Source: Phreatobacter sp. (GTDB lineage Bacteria; Pseudomonadota; Alphaproteobacteria; Rhizobiales; Phreatobacteraceae). From it: a DNA stretch of 64,000 bases. The notes beneath the pieces were generated by a model. The model ran no database searches. It had not been told where the DNA came from and worked only from the letters and a program-made list of their open reading frames with translations. Both the position numbers and the translations under genes were made by a program. The stretch lies in NCBI RefSeq assembly GCF_016793595.1, contig NZ_JAEULY010000019.1, positions 1 to 64,000 on the forward strand, read 5' to 3'. Of this stretch, positions 33,891 through 43,600 are shown one piece after another; positions within the stretch are counted from its first letter, which is position 1; the number at the start of each line of letters is the position of its first letter.

Positions 33891-35135
33891 TCAGGCCGGG
33901 AAGCCAAGCTCGGAGCAGGTGCGCAACATGGCTTCCGAGGCCGGCTCGGTCGCCAGGACATTGAACAGGTCGGCATCGCCCTTCATGTCCGCGCGCTTCT
34001 TGGACTCCAGCACGAGCACCGACTGCATCGACTGGTGGTCGCACTTGCGGTAGCTCTGCGCGCCCTTGGCAACGTCGTATTTCAGCTCCTCAAGGGCCGC
34101 GATGACCTTGTCCGTGTCGGTGCCGCCAGCCGCCTGCATGGCGAGCAGCAGCGAATAGACGCCGGTGAAACCGTAGGCGCCGTAATCGGTAGGCACGGCG
34201 CCGCCATGGGCCGCGCGGAAGGCGTCGTTGAACGCCTTGGCGGAGGGAATGGACTGCTCCAGACCCCAATAGTAGTTGGCGCCGCCGACGACCCCGGCGA
34301 AGGCGTCGGGGCCGATGGCGAGGCGCTGGTTGTGCAGCAGCACCGGCACCACGATCCGGGCATTGCGGTTCATGCCGAAATCGACGGCCTGCTTGATCGA
34401 ATTGGCCTGATCGCGGCCGAAATTGGCGATGCACAGGATGTCCGGGCGCATCGCGCGCAGGCGCGGCATGAAGGTCGAATAGTCGGGCGCGCCGAAGGGA
34501 TGCAGGATCTCGCCGACGCTCTCCGCGCCGAGCGCGGCCTGCGCCCGCTTGAAGCCGCGCAGCATCTCGTGGCCATAGGCGTAGTCGGCGACGAGATAGG
34601 CGACCTTCGAACCGCGCTTGAACGTGTGCTTGGCGACCGCAGCGGTGGTCATGTGCGGGTTCAGCGCCTCGTGGAAGGTGAAGCGGCTGAAATCCTTGAC
34701 CTCGTTGATCGTGTCGGACTGGCTGATCGACACGTAGATGACGCCGCGGGCGCGTGTCACCTCGTTGACCGCAAGCTGGACGGCGCTCGACAGCGCGCCG
34801 ACGATGGCGTGGGCCTTGTCCTTCTCGATCAGTTCCAGCGTGCGGGTCGCCGCCTCGCCGGCATTGAGCTTGTCGTCACGCACCAGCAGCTCGACCTTGC
34901 GGCCCGCGACGCCACCCTTGTCGTTGATCAGCTTGACGGCGAGTTCGGCGCTGCGCACCTGATCACGCGCCTCGGCCGCGAAGGGGCCGGTCAGCGGCGT
35001 CGGGAAGCCGATGCGGACGGTGTCGGCGCCCTGCGCGTTCGCCACCCAGGGCGCGGCGACGAGGCTGGCGCCAGCGCCCATCAGCACGGTGCGGCGCGAC
35101 GGCGACGGGAAGCGGCTGTTGATCATCGTGGTCAT
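33891..35135 (-). CDS. ABC substrate-binding protein, LivK/AmiC type
   Basis: A 414-residue type-I periplasmic binding protein. A twin-arginine-like leader (SRRTVLMGAGASLVAAP, cleavage near ANAQ) precedes IRIGFPTPLTGPF, the common start of this family. Further blocks are DKGGVAGRKVELLVRDDKLNAGEA, VGALSSAVQLAVNEV, YAYGHEMLRGFKRA and GAYGFTGVYSLLLAM. AGGAGG lies before the ATG. It sits between the hydroxylase genes and livHMGF and should define what the transporter carries. The ligand is probably the hydroxylase substrate, but the sequence does not say which compound. Confidence 0.88.
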   Translation of the reverse strand: MTTMINSRFPSPSRRTVLMGAGASLVAAPWVANAQGADTVRIGFPTPLTGPFAAEARDQVRSAELAVKLINDKGGVAGRKVELLVRDDKLNAGEAATRTLELIEKDKAHAIVGALSSAVQLAVNEVTRARGVIYVSISQSDTINEVKDFSRFTFHEALNPHMTTAAVAKHTFKRGSKVAYLVADYAYGHEMLRGFKRAQAALGAESVGEILHPFGAPDYSTFMPRLRAMRPDILCIANFGRDQANSIKQAVDFGMNRNARIVVPVLLHNQRLAIGPDAFAGVVGGANYYWGLEQSIPSAKAFNDAFRAAHGGAVPTDYGAYGFTGVYSLLLAMQAAGGTDTDKVIAALEELKYDVAKGAQSYRKCDHQSMQSVLVLESKKRADMKGDADLFNVLATEPASEAMLRTCSELGFPA

Positions 35136-35170
35136 TCGTTCCTCCTGATATCTGCTCTCGTTGTGTCGGC

Positions 35171-37543
35171 TCATATGCGTCCCAGTGCCCTGAGCAGGCG
35201 GGCCGGGGTCATGGGTATCTGGGCGATGGTCGCCCCGAAGGGCGTCATGGCATCGTTGACGGCATTGAGCGCCGCGGCCGACGCGGCGGCGGTGCCGGCC
35301 TCGCCACAACCCTTGGCGCCGAGGATGGTGTCGAGGGTCGGGGTTTCGACATGGCCGATCTCGATATCCGGAATCTCGCAGGCCATGGGCACGAGGTAGT
35401 CGGCGAGCGAACCGTTGGTGAGCTGGCCGGCCGCGTCGTAGAGGCATTCCTCGAAGAAGGCCGCGCCAAGCCCCTGCACGACGCCGCCGCGCACCTGTTC
35501 GTCCACCAGCAGCGGGTTGATGATGCGGCCGCAATCCTCGACCACCCAGTGCTTCAGGATCTTGACGAAGCCGGTCTCGGCGTCGAGCTCCACATGGCAA
35601 CCCTGGATGCCGTTGGTGAAGGCGAAGGGATAGCCCTGCGGCGCGAAGTGATGGGCGACGGTGAGCTGCGCCTCCGTGCCCGGCGGCAGCGTGTCCGAGC
35701 GGAAATAGGCGATGCGCGCGACATCGGCGAGCGACAGCCGCTGCTGGCCGAGCGCGTCCACGATCCAGCCGTCCAGGAGGTCGAGCTCGTCGGAGCGGGC
35801 CTGAAGGATCGCCGCCGCGACCTTCAGCACATTGGCTTTCAGGGCGCGCGCGGCGCGCAGCGCCGTCTCGCCGCCAATGCCCGCGCCGCGGCAGGCCCAC
35901 GTCGCGCCGCCATGCGGCGTCACTTCGGTATCGCCGGTGATGACGCGGACCTTCTCGCGCGCGACGCCGAGCTGATCGGCGACGATCTGGCCAATGATGG
36001 TTTCGGTGCCCTGTCCCTGCTCGGTCACCGAAATCAGACAGCGCACCTCGCCCGAGGGCGTCACTTTCACCACCGCTCCGTCCTGCGCCGAGATGCGGGC
36101 GCCGCCGATGCCGTAGAAGGCCGGGCTCGGATTGGAGATTTCGACGAAGCTCGCAATGCCGATGCCGCGATGGATACCCTTCGCGCGAAGTTCCGCCTGT
36201 TCGGCGCGCAGCCCGTCATAATCCATCATCGCCTTGAGGCGAGCGAGGCATTCCTGATGCGACAGGGCCTCGAACTTGTAGCCGGTCGGCGACTCGCAGG
36301 GATAGGCGTCGTCCGCGATCAGGTTGCGCTCGCGCATGGCAGCGGGATCGAGGCCCGCCTTCGCCGCCGCCATGTCCACCAGCCTTTCGGTGACCGCGGC
36401 GGCAATGGGGTGGCCGACGGCGCGATACTGGCTGGTCTGCACCTTGTTCTGGAACACGACCGACAGTTCCGCGCGGTAGTTGCGGAACCTGTAGGGCGCG
36501 CCCATCAGCCGGATCACCTGGTTGCCCTCGACCGCGCTGGTGCGCGGATAGGTCGAGAAGGCGCCGATGGCCGTGACGTCGTCGACGTCCATGCCGATGA
36601 TGGTGCCGGCCGCGTCGATGGCCATGCGCGCACGCACGCGGTGGTCGCGCGCATGGATATCCGAGACGAAGGACTCGATGCGGTCCGCGACGAACTTGAC
36701 GGGACGGCCCAGCAGGATCGACAGGCCGACCACGGCCATGTCCTCGTGATAGACGTGCAGCTTCATGCCGAACGAGCCGCCGATATCGGGAGCAACGACC
36801 CGCACCTGCGCTTCCGGAATACTGAAATGCCGCGAATAGAGGTCCTGGAACTGGAACGGGGTCTGCGTCGCGTGATGGACGGTGAGGCGCTCCTCGCTCG
36901 CGTCATAGTCGGCAAGGATCGCGCGCGGCTCCAGCGTCACGGCGGTATGCCGCCCGAAGAGGAACTCCTCCTCGACGACATGAGCGGCGGCGGCGAACAG
37001 GCCGTCGATGCCGCCGGTGTCGAGCTTGGCGTGGAAGCAGATATTGTCCGCGAGCTCCTCGGCGACGCGGTCGGCGCCCGGTTCGCGCGCCGCGTCGATG
37101 TCGATGACCGGCGGCAGTTCCTCGAACTCCACCATGACGGCCTCGGCCGCGTCTTCCGCCTGCGCGCGCGTGTCGGCGACGATGGCGACCACGGCCTGTC
37201 CGGCCCAGGTCGCCTTGCCGACCGGCAGCGGCAGTTGCGGCGCGGATTTCATGCCCTTGAAATGGTCGAGCGTGCCCGTCCACGGCTGACAGATGCGCGC
37301 GAGATCCTCGCCGGTCGCGATCAACCGGACACCCGGCATGGTCCGGGCCGCCTCGGCGTCAACCGAGACGATCCGCGCATGGGCATAGGGGCTGCGCAGG
37401 AAAGCCGCATGGACCATGCGCGGCAGGACGAGGTCGGTGACATAGCGCCCCTTGCCGGCAAGCAGGCGCCTGGCGTTCGGGCGCGAAACGGAACGGCCGA
37501 TGTAGGAATTGGGCCGGTCGAGGGCGCCGAGAGGAGCGTTCAT
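35171..37543 (-). CDS. Molybdenum hydroxylase large subunit (xanthine oxidase family, CoxL-like)
   Basis: A 790-residue molybdopterin subunit that hydroxylates its substrate with water-derived oxygen. It starts GRSVSRPNARRLLAGKGRYVTD as CoxL proteins do, and has GGSFGMK (255-261) and the catalytic glutamate Glu748 in GCGEAGT. The active-site loop is QYRAVGHP (372-379), not the AYRCSFR loop of true form I CO dehydrogenase or the AYRGAGR loop of form II, so the substrate is not carbon monoxide as far as can be seen. Its start overlaps the coxS-like stop. Cytoplasmic, with the small and medium subunits encoded just upstream. Confidence 0.9.
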   Translation of the reverse strand: MNAPLGALDRPNSYIGRSVSRPNARRLLAGKGRYVTDLVLPRMVHAAFLRSPYAHARIVSVDAEAARTMPGVRLIATGEDLARICQPWTGTLDHFKGMKSAPQLPLPVGKATWAGQAVVAIVADTRAQAEDAAEAVMVEFEELPPVIDIDAAREPGADRVAEELADNICFHAKLDTGGIDGLFAAAAHVVEEEFLFGRHTAVTLEPRAILADYDASEERLTVHHATQTPFQFQDLYSRHFSIPEAQVRVVAPDIGGSFGMKLHVYHEDMAVVGLSILLGRPVKFVADRIESFVSDIHARDHRVRARMAIDAAGTIIGMDVDDVTAIGAFSTYPRTSAVEGNQVIRLMGAPYRFRNYRAELSVVFQNKVQTSQYRAVGHPIAAAVTERLVDMAAAKAGLDPAAMRERNLIADDAYPCESPTGYKFEALSHQECLARLKAMMDYDGLRAEQAELRAKGIHRGIGIASFVEISNPSPAFYGIGGARISAQDGAVVKVTPSGEVRCLISVTEQGQGTETIIGQIVADQLGVAREKVRVITGDTEVTPHGGATWACRGAGIGGETALRAARALKANVLKVAAAILQARSDELDLLDGWIVDALGQQRLSLADVARIAYFRSDTLPPGTEAQLTVAHHFAPQGYPFAFTNGIQGCHVELDAETGFVKILKHWVVEDCGRIINPLLVDEQVRGGVVQGLGAAFFEECLYDAAGQLTNGSLADYLVPMACEIPDIEIGHVETPTLDTILGAKGCGEAGTAAASAAALNAVNDAMTPFGATIAQIPMTPARLLRALGRI

Positions 37544-38031
37544 ACTGCGACCTCCTCGCCGGCACGCTGTCGCGCCACCGTCTCGATGGCATCGACAATG
37601 GCCTCGTAGCCGGTACAGCGACAGTAATTGCCCGACAGCGCGTCGCGGATTTCCTCGCGCGTCGGAACGCCCGGCTGCGCGAGCAGGCTGTGTGCCGTGA
37701 CCAGCATGCCCGGCGTGCAGAACCCGCACTGGAGCGCGTTGCGCTCATGGAATGCGGTCTGGACATCGGCGATGATGCCGCGCTCGCTCAAACCTTCGAT
37801 GGTCTCGATCGCCGAACCTGCGGCCTGCACGGCGAAGACGAGGCAGCCATGGGTCGCCTTGCCATCGACCAGCACCAGGCAGGCACCGCAGACGCCCATC
37901 TCGCAGCCCGTATGGGTGCCCGTGAGCTGCATGTCGCGGCGCAGGAAATCGGCCAGCGTCTCGCGCGGCTCGATCTCGCGGGTGACGTCCTCGCCATTGA
38001 CGGTGAGCGTGACGGAAGCGGTGATCGTCAT
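37540..38031 (-). CDS. Molybdenum hydroxylase iron-sulfur subunit (CoxS-like)
   Basis: A 163-residue protein with two [2Fe-2S] clusters. The N-terminal plant-ferredoxin-like cluster is held by Cys43, Cys48, Cys51 and Cys63; the C-terminal cluster by Cys102, Cys105, Cys137 and Cys139 (QCGFCTPG and YCRCTGYE). It passes electrons from the molybdenum site to the FAD subunit. Its ATG overlaps the stop of the FAD-subunit gene and its own stop overlaps the large-subunit start. Length is normal for the family. Confidence 0.95.
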   Translation of the reverse strand: MTITASVTLTVNGEDVTREIEPRETLADFLRRDMQLTGTHTGCEMGVCGACLVLVDGKATHGCLVFAVQAAGSAIETIEGLSERGIIADVQTAFHERNALQCGFCTPGMLVTAHSLLAQPGVPTREEIRDALSGNYCRCTGYEAIVDAIETVARQRAGEEVAV

Positions 38032-38900
38032 GCCGCCACCGCTGCGTTGTCGACAAGCCCGCCGAGCAGGCGGCCGAGCAGCACGCGTGCGAGATGCAAG
38101 CGCATGGCGGCGGGCGTCCGTTCGTCGTCCGGTGGGTCGAGATCGCCGGCGAGCGCCTGCTGCGCATCGGCAATCGCGTCGCCGTCGAGCACACGGCCGA
38201 CGAGGCGGGCTTCCGCCTGCCGGGCGCGGACAGGTGTCGCCGCCGCCGACAGGAAGGCGAAGCGCGCTTCCGCGACGGCCGGGCCGTCCATGTCCAGCAT
38301 CAGGCCAGCCCCGATCACGGCATAATCACCGCGCCTGCGGGCGAATTCGTCGAAGGCCCAGCGATGCGACGGCCGGGCAACGGGGACGTGGAATGCCACC
38401 AGCAGTTCTCCCGGCTCGAGCGCCGTCTGGTAAAGGTCGAGGAAGAACGCCTCGGCCGGCACGCGGCGGTGTCCGTCCGGGCCCGCGATCTCCATGTCCG
38501 CGCCGATAGCCAGCATGACCGCTGGAAATTCCGCGGCCGGATCGGCGAGCGCGACACTGCCGCCGAGCGTGCCCCTGTTGCGGATGGCGGGGTGCGCGAC
38601 ATGCGGCGCGGCCATCCGCAGCAGCGGGGCATGAGCGGCGATGAGCGGGTCGGTCAGCGTCTCGACATGACGCGTCAGCGCGCCGATGCGCAGCCGGTCA
38701 CCGTCCAGCGCGATGCCACGGAGTGCGTCGATATGGGCGATGTCGATGAGCACGTCCGGCGCCTGGAGCCGGAGCGCGAGTGCCGGCGCAAGGCTGTGGC
38801 CGCCCGCGAGATAGCTCGCTTCCCCGCCGGCCTCGGCGAAGGCGTCGAAGGCCTCCGCGATCGTTGCGGGGCGCACATAGCGGAAGGCGCGTGCTTTCAC
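38028..38900 (-). CDS. Molybdenum hydroxylase FAD subunit (CoxM-like)
   Basis: A 290-residue FAD-binding subunit. It begins KARAFRYVRPATIAEAF and has LAGGHSLAP and the RNRGTLGGSVALADPAAE block, which bind FAD in the CoxM family. It takes electrons from the iron-sulfur subunit. I chose GTG at 38900 because AGGAG lies seven bases upstream and the protein then starts exactly like its family; the longer ATG start at 38990 would run through the first operator copy. It is the first gene of the leftward nine-gene operon. Confidence 0.88.
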   Translation of the reverse strand: MKARAFRYVRPATIAEAFDAFAEAGGEASYLAGGHSLAPALALRLQAPDVLIDIAHIDALRGIALDGDRLRIGALTRHVETLTDPLIAAHAPLLRMAAPHVAHPAIRNRGTLGGSVALADPAAEFPAVMLAIGADMEIAGPDGHRRVPAEAFFLDLYQTALEPGELLVAFHVPVARPSHRWAFDEFARRRGDYAVIGAGLMLDMDGPAVAEARFAFLSAAATPVRARQAEARLVGRVLDGDAIADAQQALAGDLDPPDDERTPAAMRLHLARVLLGRLLGGLVDNAAVAA

Positions 38901-38936
38901 GCCCAGACTCCTCGATGACGTTTCCAGCCAGATTTG

Positions 38937-38950
38937 TAACCATCTGGTCA
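38937..38950. promoter_or_regulatory. TetR operator copy 1 (TAACCA-TC-TGGTCA)
   Basis: A near-perfect 6-2-6 palindrome 37 bases before the coxM-like start, matching the perfect copy at 38998. Both are followed by ACTTT. Binding here would cover the hydroxylase promoter. Confidence 0.6.
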
Positions 38951-38997
38951 CTTTCACATTATTCGAAGCATGCGGACGAGCCCGCGTCAACTAGAAA

Positions 38998-39011
38998 TGA
39001 CCACTTGGTCA
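38998..39011. promoter_or_regulatory. TetR operator copy 2 (TGACCA-CT-TGGTCA)
   Basis: A perfect 6-2-6 palindrome 62 bases before the tetR start, with its centre 61 bases from copy 1. Two like sites in the divergent gap suggest that one regulator controls both directions. Confidence 0.65.
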
Positions 39012-39073
39012 CTTTTTCGCATTGCGCTATCCCCTGTGTCGGCAGTGGCAACCGGGCAGATTCGAGCCGGACG

Positions 39074-39763
39074 ATGGCGACAGGGGCAGCAGGCGGCGCG
39101 AACAAGCCGCGCAGGCGCAACATGCGCGCGGCGGATCGGGAGCAGTTGATCCTCGAGGAAGCCGTGCGCTTCTTCGCGGAGCACGGCTTCGAGGGCCAGA
39201 CGCGCGAGCTCGCCAAGCGCATGGGCATCACGCATTCGGCCATCTACAGGCATTTTCCGAGCAAGGAATCGCTGATCGAGCGCGTCTACGAGCACATCTA
39301 TCTCAGCCGCTGGAGCCCGGCCTGGGCGCCGCTCATCCGCGACCGGTCATTGACGCTGGAAGCCCGCCTGACCCGCTTCTATCTCGAATATGTCGAGCGG
39401 GTTTTCGACCATGACTGGGTGCGCATCTTCGTGTTTTCCGGCCTGCGGTCGTTCGACATCACCAAGCGCTATCTCGTCATCGTCCGTGACGAGATCATTC
39501 GTCCCGCCTGCGAGGAACTGCGCCGGGAACTCGGCATCGACCTCCCCGCCGGCACGGAACTCACCGAGCGCGAGCTCGAAATGGCCTGGGGCCTGCACGG
39601 GCGGATCTTCTACCTGGCCATCCGGCGCTTCGTGTATCTGACACCGACCCCCGAACGGCTCGACGACGTCGTTCGCGATGCCGTGCGCATTCACCTCGCG
39701 GGCGCCAAGGCTCTCGCCAGCGCCGACGATCGCCCGTGGAACGCCGCTGACAATGCGACCTGA
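39074..39763 (+). CDS. TetR family regulator of the hydroxylase/import operon
   Basis: A 229-residue TetR protein. The HTH domain (about 20-65) includes LEEAVRFFAEHGFEGQTRELAKRMG-type helices and SAIYRHFPSKESLIERVYEHIY. The C-terminal domain is rich in aromatic residues (FYLEYVERVFDHDWVRIFVF) and may bind an aromatic or hydrophobic effector. It is divergent from the cox-like/liv operon, with two identical-type palindromes between. ATG 39074 was chosen; Met17 (39122) is an alternative start. A hairpin follows at 39809. Confidence 0.85.
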   Translation: MATGAAGGANKPRRRNMRAADREQLILEEAVRFFAEHGFEGQTRELAKRMGITHSAIYRHFPSKESLIERVYEHIYLSRWSPAWAPLIRDRSLTLEARLTRFYLEYVERVFDHDWVRIFVFSGLRSFDITKRYLVIVRDEIIRPACEELRRELGIDLPAGTELTERELEMAWGLHGRIFYLAIRRFVYLTPTPERLDDVVRDAVRIHLAGAKALASADDRPWNAADNAT

Positions 39764-39808
39764 CATCGGAAAAACTAGCCGGCGGCATGCTGCGAATCGT
39801 CGCGGCTC

Positions 39809-39831
39809 CGGGCCCAGACGTTTCGGGCCCG
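39809..39831 (+). terminator. Hairpin with T-tail after tetR
   Basis: CGGGCCC (39809-39815) pairs with GGGCCCG (39825-39831) around a 9-base loop and is followed by TTT. It starts 46 bases after the tetR stop. Confidence 0.5.
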
Positions 39832-40036
39832 TTTGCGCTCAATGAGAAGACAGCAGGTGTCACTGCGTGGCATCCGAACCTTGCAAGGCTGGGAGCCCGC
39901 TCGACGGAAACGGCGTTCCGGGCCATGCTTGCGCGGCTGCGTTCGCCGTTTGGCTGGCGGATCACCCCAAGGCCGCCCGCCGGACCTGACGCATGTCACG
40001 CGGCAAGCCCGGACCGCCAGACTGTGCCAGAGTACC

Positions 40037-40612
40037 ATGATGATCACGCCTCGCCTTTCATCAGCCCTCGCCGCCGTGCTTGCCGCATCGCTCGCCGCAA
40101 TGTCCCCGGCCGTGGCTCAGACTCCCCGCCCGCTTCCCGTGCCGGCGGCGGCACAGCCGGCAGCCGCGCTGCCCGGCGGCGCGACCTCATTGCAGGAAAC
40201 GCATGGCGACTGGGTCGTGGGATGCGTGGTGCAGGGAACGGCCAAGCGCTGCGGCGTGACCCAGGAGCAAACCAACCAGCAGACGCGCCAGCGCGTCGTC
40301 GCCATGGAGCTTGCCCCCGCGGGAGACCGGATCGAGGGCGCTCTGCTGCTGCCCTTCGGGCTGTTGCTCGATCAGGGCGTCGCGCTGCAGGTCGACGATC
40401 AGGCACCCGGCCAGCCATTGCGGTTCCGCACCTGCCTGCCGGGCGGCTGCCTGGTCCCGCTCGGGTTCGATGCCCGCCAATCGGCGGCCCTGCGCGGCGG
40501 GACGGCGCTGAAGGCGCGGGTCGTGCCGGATGGCGGCCAGCCGACGGTCCTGACCATCTCGCTGAAGGGGCTCGGATCCGCGCTCGACCGCACCGCGGCG
40601 CTCGCACGCTGA
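40037..40612 (+). CDS. Invasion-associated locus B (IalB) family protein
   Basis: A 191-residue exported protein. Signal peptide about 1-28 (ends PAVAQ), then a Pro/Ala-rich linker and the IalB domain with four cysteines in two pairs (WVVGCVVQGTAKRC and RTCLPGGC), LPFGLLLDQGVALQVDD and ALRGGTALKARVV. IalB proteins are periplasmic and widespread in Rhizobiales; in Bartonella they affect red-cell entry, but free-living relatives have no known role. Two consecutive ATGs (40037 and 40040) are possible starts. The 273-bp gap before it holds a hairpin and no other gene. Confidence 0.85.
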   Translation: MMITPRLSSALAAVLAASLAAMSPAVAQTPRPLPVPAAAQPAAALPGGATSLQETHGDWVVGCVVQGTAKRCGVTQEQTNQQTRQRVVAMELAPAGDRIEGALLLPFGLLLDQGVALQVDDQAPGQPLRFRTCLPGGCLVPLGFDARQSAALRGGTALKARVVPDGGQPTVLTISLKGLGSALDRTAALAR

Positions 40613-40621
40613 CAGGCAGCC

Positions 40622-40647
40622 TTCCGCCGCGGCTCAGCGCGGCGGAA
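40622..40647. terminator. Bidirectional hairpin spanning the end of the carboxylase gene
   Basis: A perfect 10-bp stem (TTCCGCCGCG with CGCGGCGGAA) whose 6-base loop contains the stop codon of the leftward carboxylase gene. It begins ten bases after the ialB-like stop and probably serves both converging genes. Confidence 0.55.
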
Positions 40648-43600
40648 TGAACGGGCGTCGCTTGCCCTCGCCGCGAGGCTGCGGCGCCGCGGTCCTCAGC
40701 GCCCGCGTGATCCAGTGGCGGGACTCCTTCGGATCGATCACGCCGTCGATCTCCAGGAATGCCGCCATGTTCACGGCCTTGCCGCGCTCGTAGAGCTCCG
40801 CGACGTGCCGGTCATAGGTCGCCTTCTGCTCGGCGGGGTCGGCGATCGCCGCCAGTTCGTTGCGATAGGCGAGGCGCACCGCGCCTTCGAGGCCCATGCC
40901 GCCGAACTCGCCGGTCGGCCAGGACACGATGAAGACGGGGGCCTGGAACGAGCCCGCCGCCATGGCCTGCGCGCCCAGTCCGTAGCCCTTGCGCAGCACG
41001 ATGGTCATGACCGGCACGGACAGCGCCGCGCCCGACAGGAACATGCGCGAGACGCGCCGCACCAGCGCGGTCTCCTCGGCCGGCGGTCCAACCATGAAGC
41101 CGGGCGTGTCGCAGAGATTGAGCACCGGCAGGCCGTGGCCCTCGCACAGGTCCATGAAGCGGGCCGCCTTCTCCGCGCCCTCCGCATCGATGGCACCGCC
41201 GAGATGCTTCGGATTGTTGGCGATGAGCCCCAGCGGCCGGCCCTCGACGCGGATCAGCGCGGTGATGATGCCGATGCCGTGGGTGGCCCGCAGCTCCAGC
41301 ACCGAGCCGGTATCGGCGATCAGCTCGATGACCGCGCGGATGTCGTAGGCCCGCAGGCGGTTCTCCGGGATCGCGGCGCGCAGGCGCTCCTGGTCGGCGC
41401 ATTCCCAGTCGTCCAGCGGACCCTGGAAATAGGCAAGATACTGCTTCGCCGCCGCCACCGCGGCAGCCTCGTCGGCAACGAGGATATCCACCACGCCGTT
41501 CGGCACCTGAACCGCCATGGGCCCGACTTCCTCGGGTGAAAAAACGCCGAGGCCGCCGCCTTCGATCATGGCCGGGCCGCCCATGCCGAGATTGGCGTTC
41601 TCGGTGGCGATGATCACGTCGCAGCAGCCCGCGACGGCTGCATTGCCGGCAAAGCAACGGCCGGAGACGATGGCGACCGATGGCGCCACGCCGCTATGAC
41701 CGGCGAGCAGCCGAAAGGTCGGCACGTCGAGGCCGGCAACGCCCATATAATCGGTCTCGCCCGGCCGGCCGCCGCCACCCTCCGCGAAAACCACCAGCGG
41801 CAGACGCTGCTCGCCGGCGAGATGGAACATGCGATCCATCTTCTTGTGGTTCATGAACCCCTGGGTGCCCGCGAACACCGTGTAGTCATAGGTCATGACC
41901 ATGCAGCGCGACGCATCGTCGGCGAACCTGTCGCCATTGATCGACGCCACGCCGCAGATGAGCCCGTCCGCAGGGCTCATCTCGCGCAACTCCTCCAGCG
42001 ACCGGCGGCGGCGCTGCGCGGCGAGCGCCAGCGCGCCGTATTCCATGAACGTGCCGGGATCGCAGAGGTCCTCGATATTCTCGCGCGCGGTGCGCTGCTT
42101 CGTCTTGCGCCGCCTGGCGACCGCCTTCGGCCGGCGATGATCCGTCAGCGCGTCGTACAGATCCTGCACCTCGGCGAGATCCGCGCGAATGTGGCCGGCG
42201 CCCGCATCGGCGGCGCCATCATCGTCATCCGCCGCGATGTCGCCCGGCTCGAGGAAGGCGAGCGCTTCGCCGACATCGACCTGATCGCCGGCCTTCAGCG
42301 GCAGGAGCCGCACGAGGCCGGCCATGTCGGCCGTCACGACGTGCTCCATCTTCATCGCCTCGATGATCGCAATCTGCCGGCCGGCCGGAACCGCGTCGCC
42401 CTCGGCGACGTCGATCGAGACAATGCGCCCGCTCATCGGCGCCTTGACCGGCGCGGTTCCCGCCGGCCCTCCCGCCGTGGCCCGCTTCGCATCGCCCGCC
42501 GCGCCTGCGACCGGCGCAACGGTTCGGGCGATGCGCGGCGCCGCCGCCAGCCGCGCCCCGTGGCGCTCGACGAAGGCCGTATCGAACTTGTCGGCGAGCA
42601 CCTCCGGATCCGACAGCAAGGCCTGGAGCACGGCGATATTCGTCTCAACGCCCTCGATGCGGAACTCCGACAGCGCGCGGAGCGCGCGGCCCGCCGCATC
42701 CGGCCAGCGGCCCGAGGGGGCGAAGGCGATCACTTTTGCCAGCAGCGAGTCGAACGCGGTCGAGGTGCGATAGCCCGCATAGCCGAACGTGTCGATGCGA
42801 ATGCCCGAGCCACCCGGCGGATCGAAGGCGGCGAGCGTGCCACCGGTCGGCACGGCCTGCCCGTCGGCCGCCATCTTCTCCATGTTGACGCGCACCTGAA
42901 CCGCCATGCCCGAAGGCGCGGCCGGCATGCCGCCGAGGCCGAGTCCCTCCAGCGTCGCACCCGCGGCGAGACGGATCTGGGTGGCGACGAGGTCGACGCC
43001 GGTAACCTCCTCGGTCACCGTATGCTCGACCTGAAGGCGGGGGTTGGCCTCCATGAAGACGAAGCGGCTGGCAGCTTCATCGACGAGGAATTCGACGGTC
43101 GTCAGCGTCTTGACGCCCGCCGCGCGGCCGAGCTGCACGGCGGCCGCGATCATGCCGTCGCGCAGCGCCGAGGACAGCCCCGGAGCGGGCGCGATCTCGA
43201 CCAGCTTCTGGTGCCGGCGCTGAAGGCTGCATTCGCGCTCGAACAGATGCGTCACATGGCCGGAGGCATCGCCGAGGATCTGCACCTCGACGTGGCGAGC
43301 CGGGCGGATCAGCTCCTCGACATAGAGCGCGTCGGAGCCGAAGGCAGCCTTTGCCTCGGAGGCGGCGCTGCGAAAGGCATCCGCGAGCTCCTCCACGCGA
43401 TTGACGACGCGCATGCCGCGCCCGCCGCCACCCGCCAGCGCCTTGACCATGATCGCCCGCCCGCCATGGGCGGCCATGAATGCCCGTGCCTCGTCGAGCG
43501 TCGTCGCGCCCGACGTTCCGCCCGCCAGCGGCAGGCCGGTCTCGGCGGCGAGACGCCGCGCCGCAGCCTTGTCGCCGAACAGCGCCAGCGTTTCCGGCGC

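Noticed and set aside
35171-38900. Carbon monoxide dehydrogenase (coxMSL) label
   Set aside because: The large subunit lacks the AYRCSFR loop and its cysteine, and no coxD, coxE or coxF genes accompany it, so only a general molybdenum hydroxylase can be claimed.
38901-38990. Longer start (ATG 38990) for the CoxM-like protein
   Set aside because: It would add 30 residues unlike the family and run through the operator; GTG 38900 has an AGGAG seven bases upstream.
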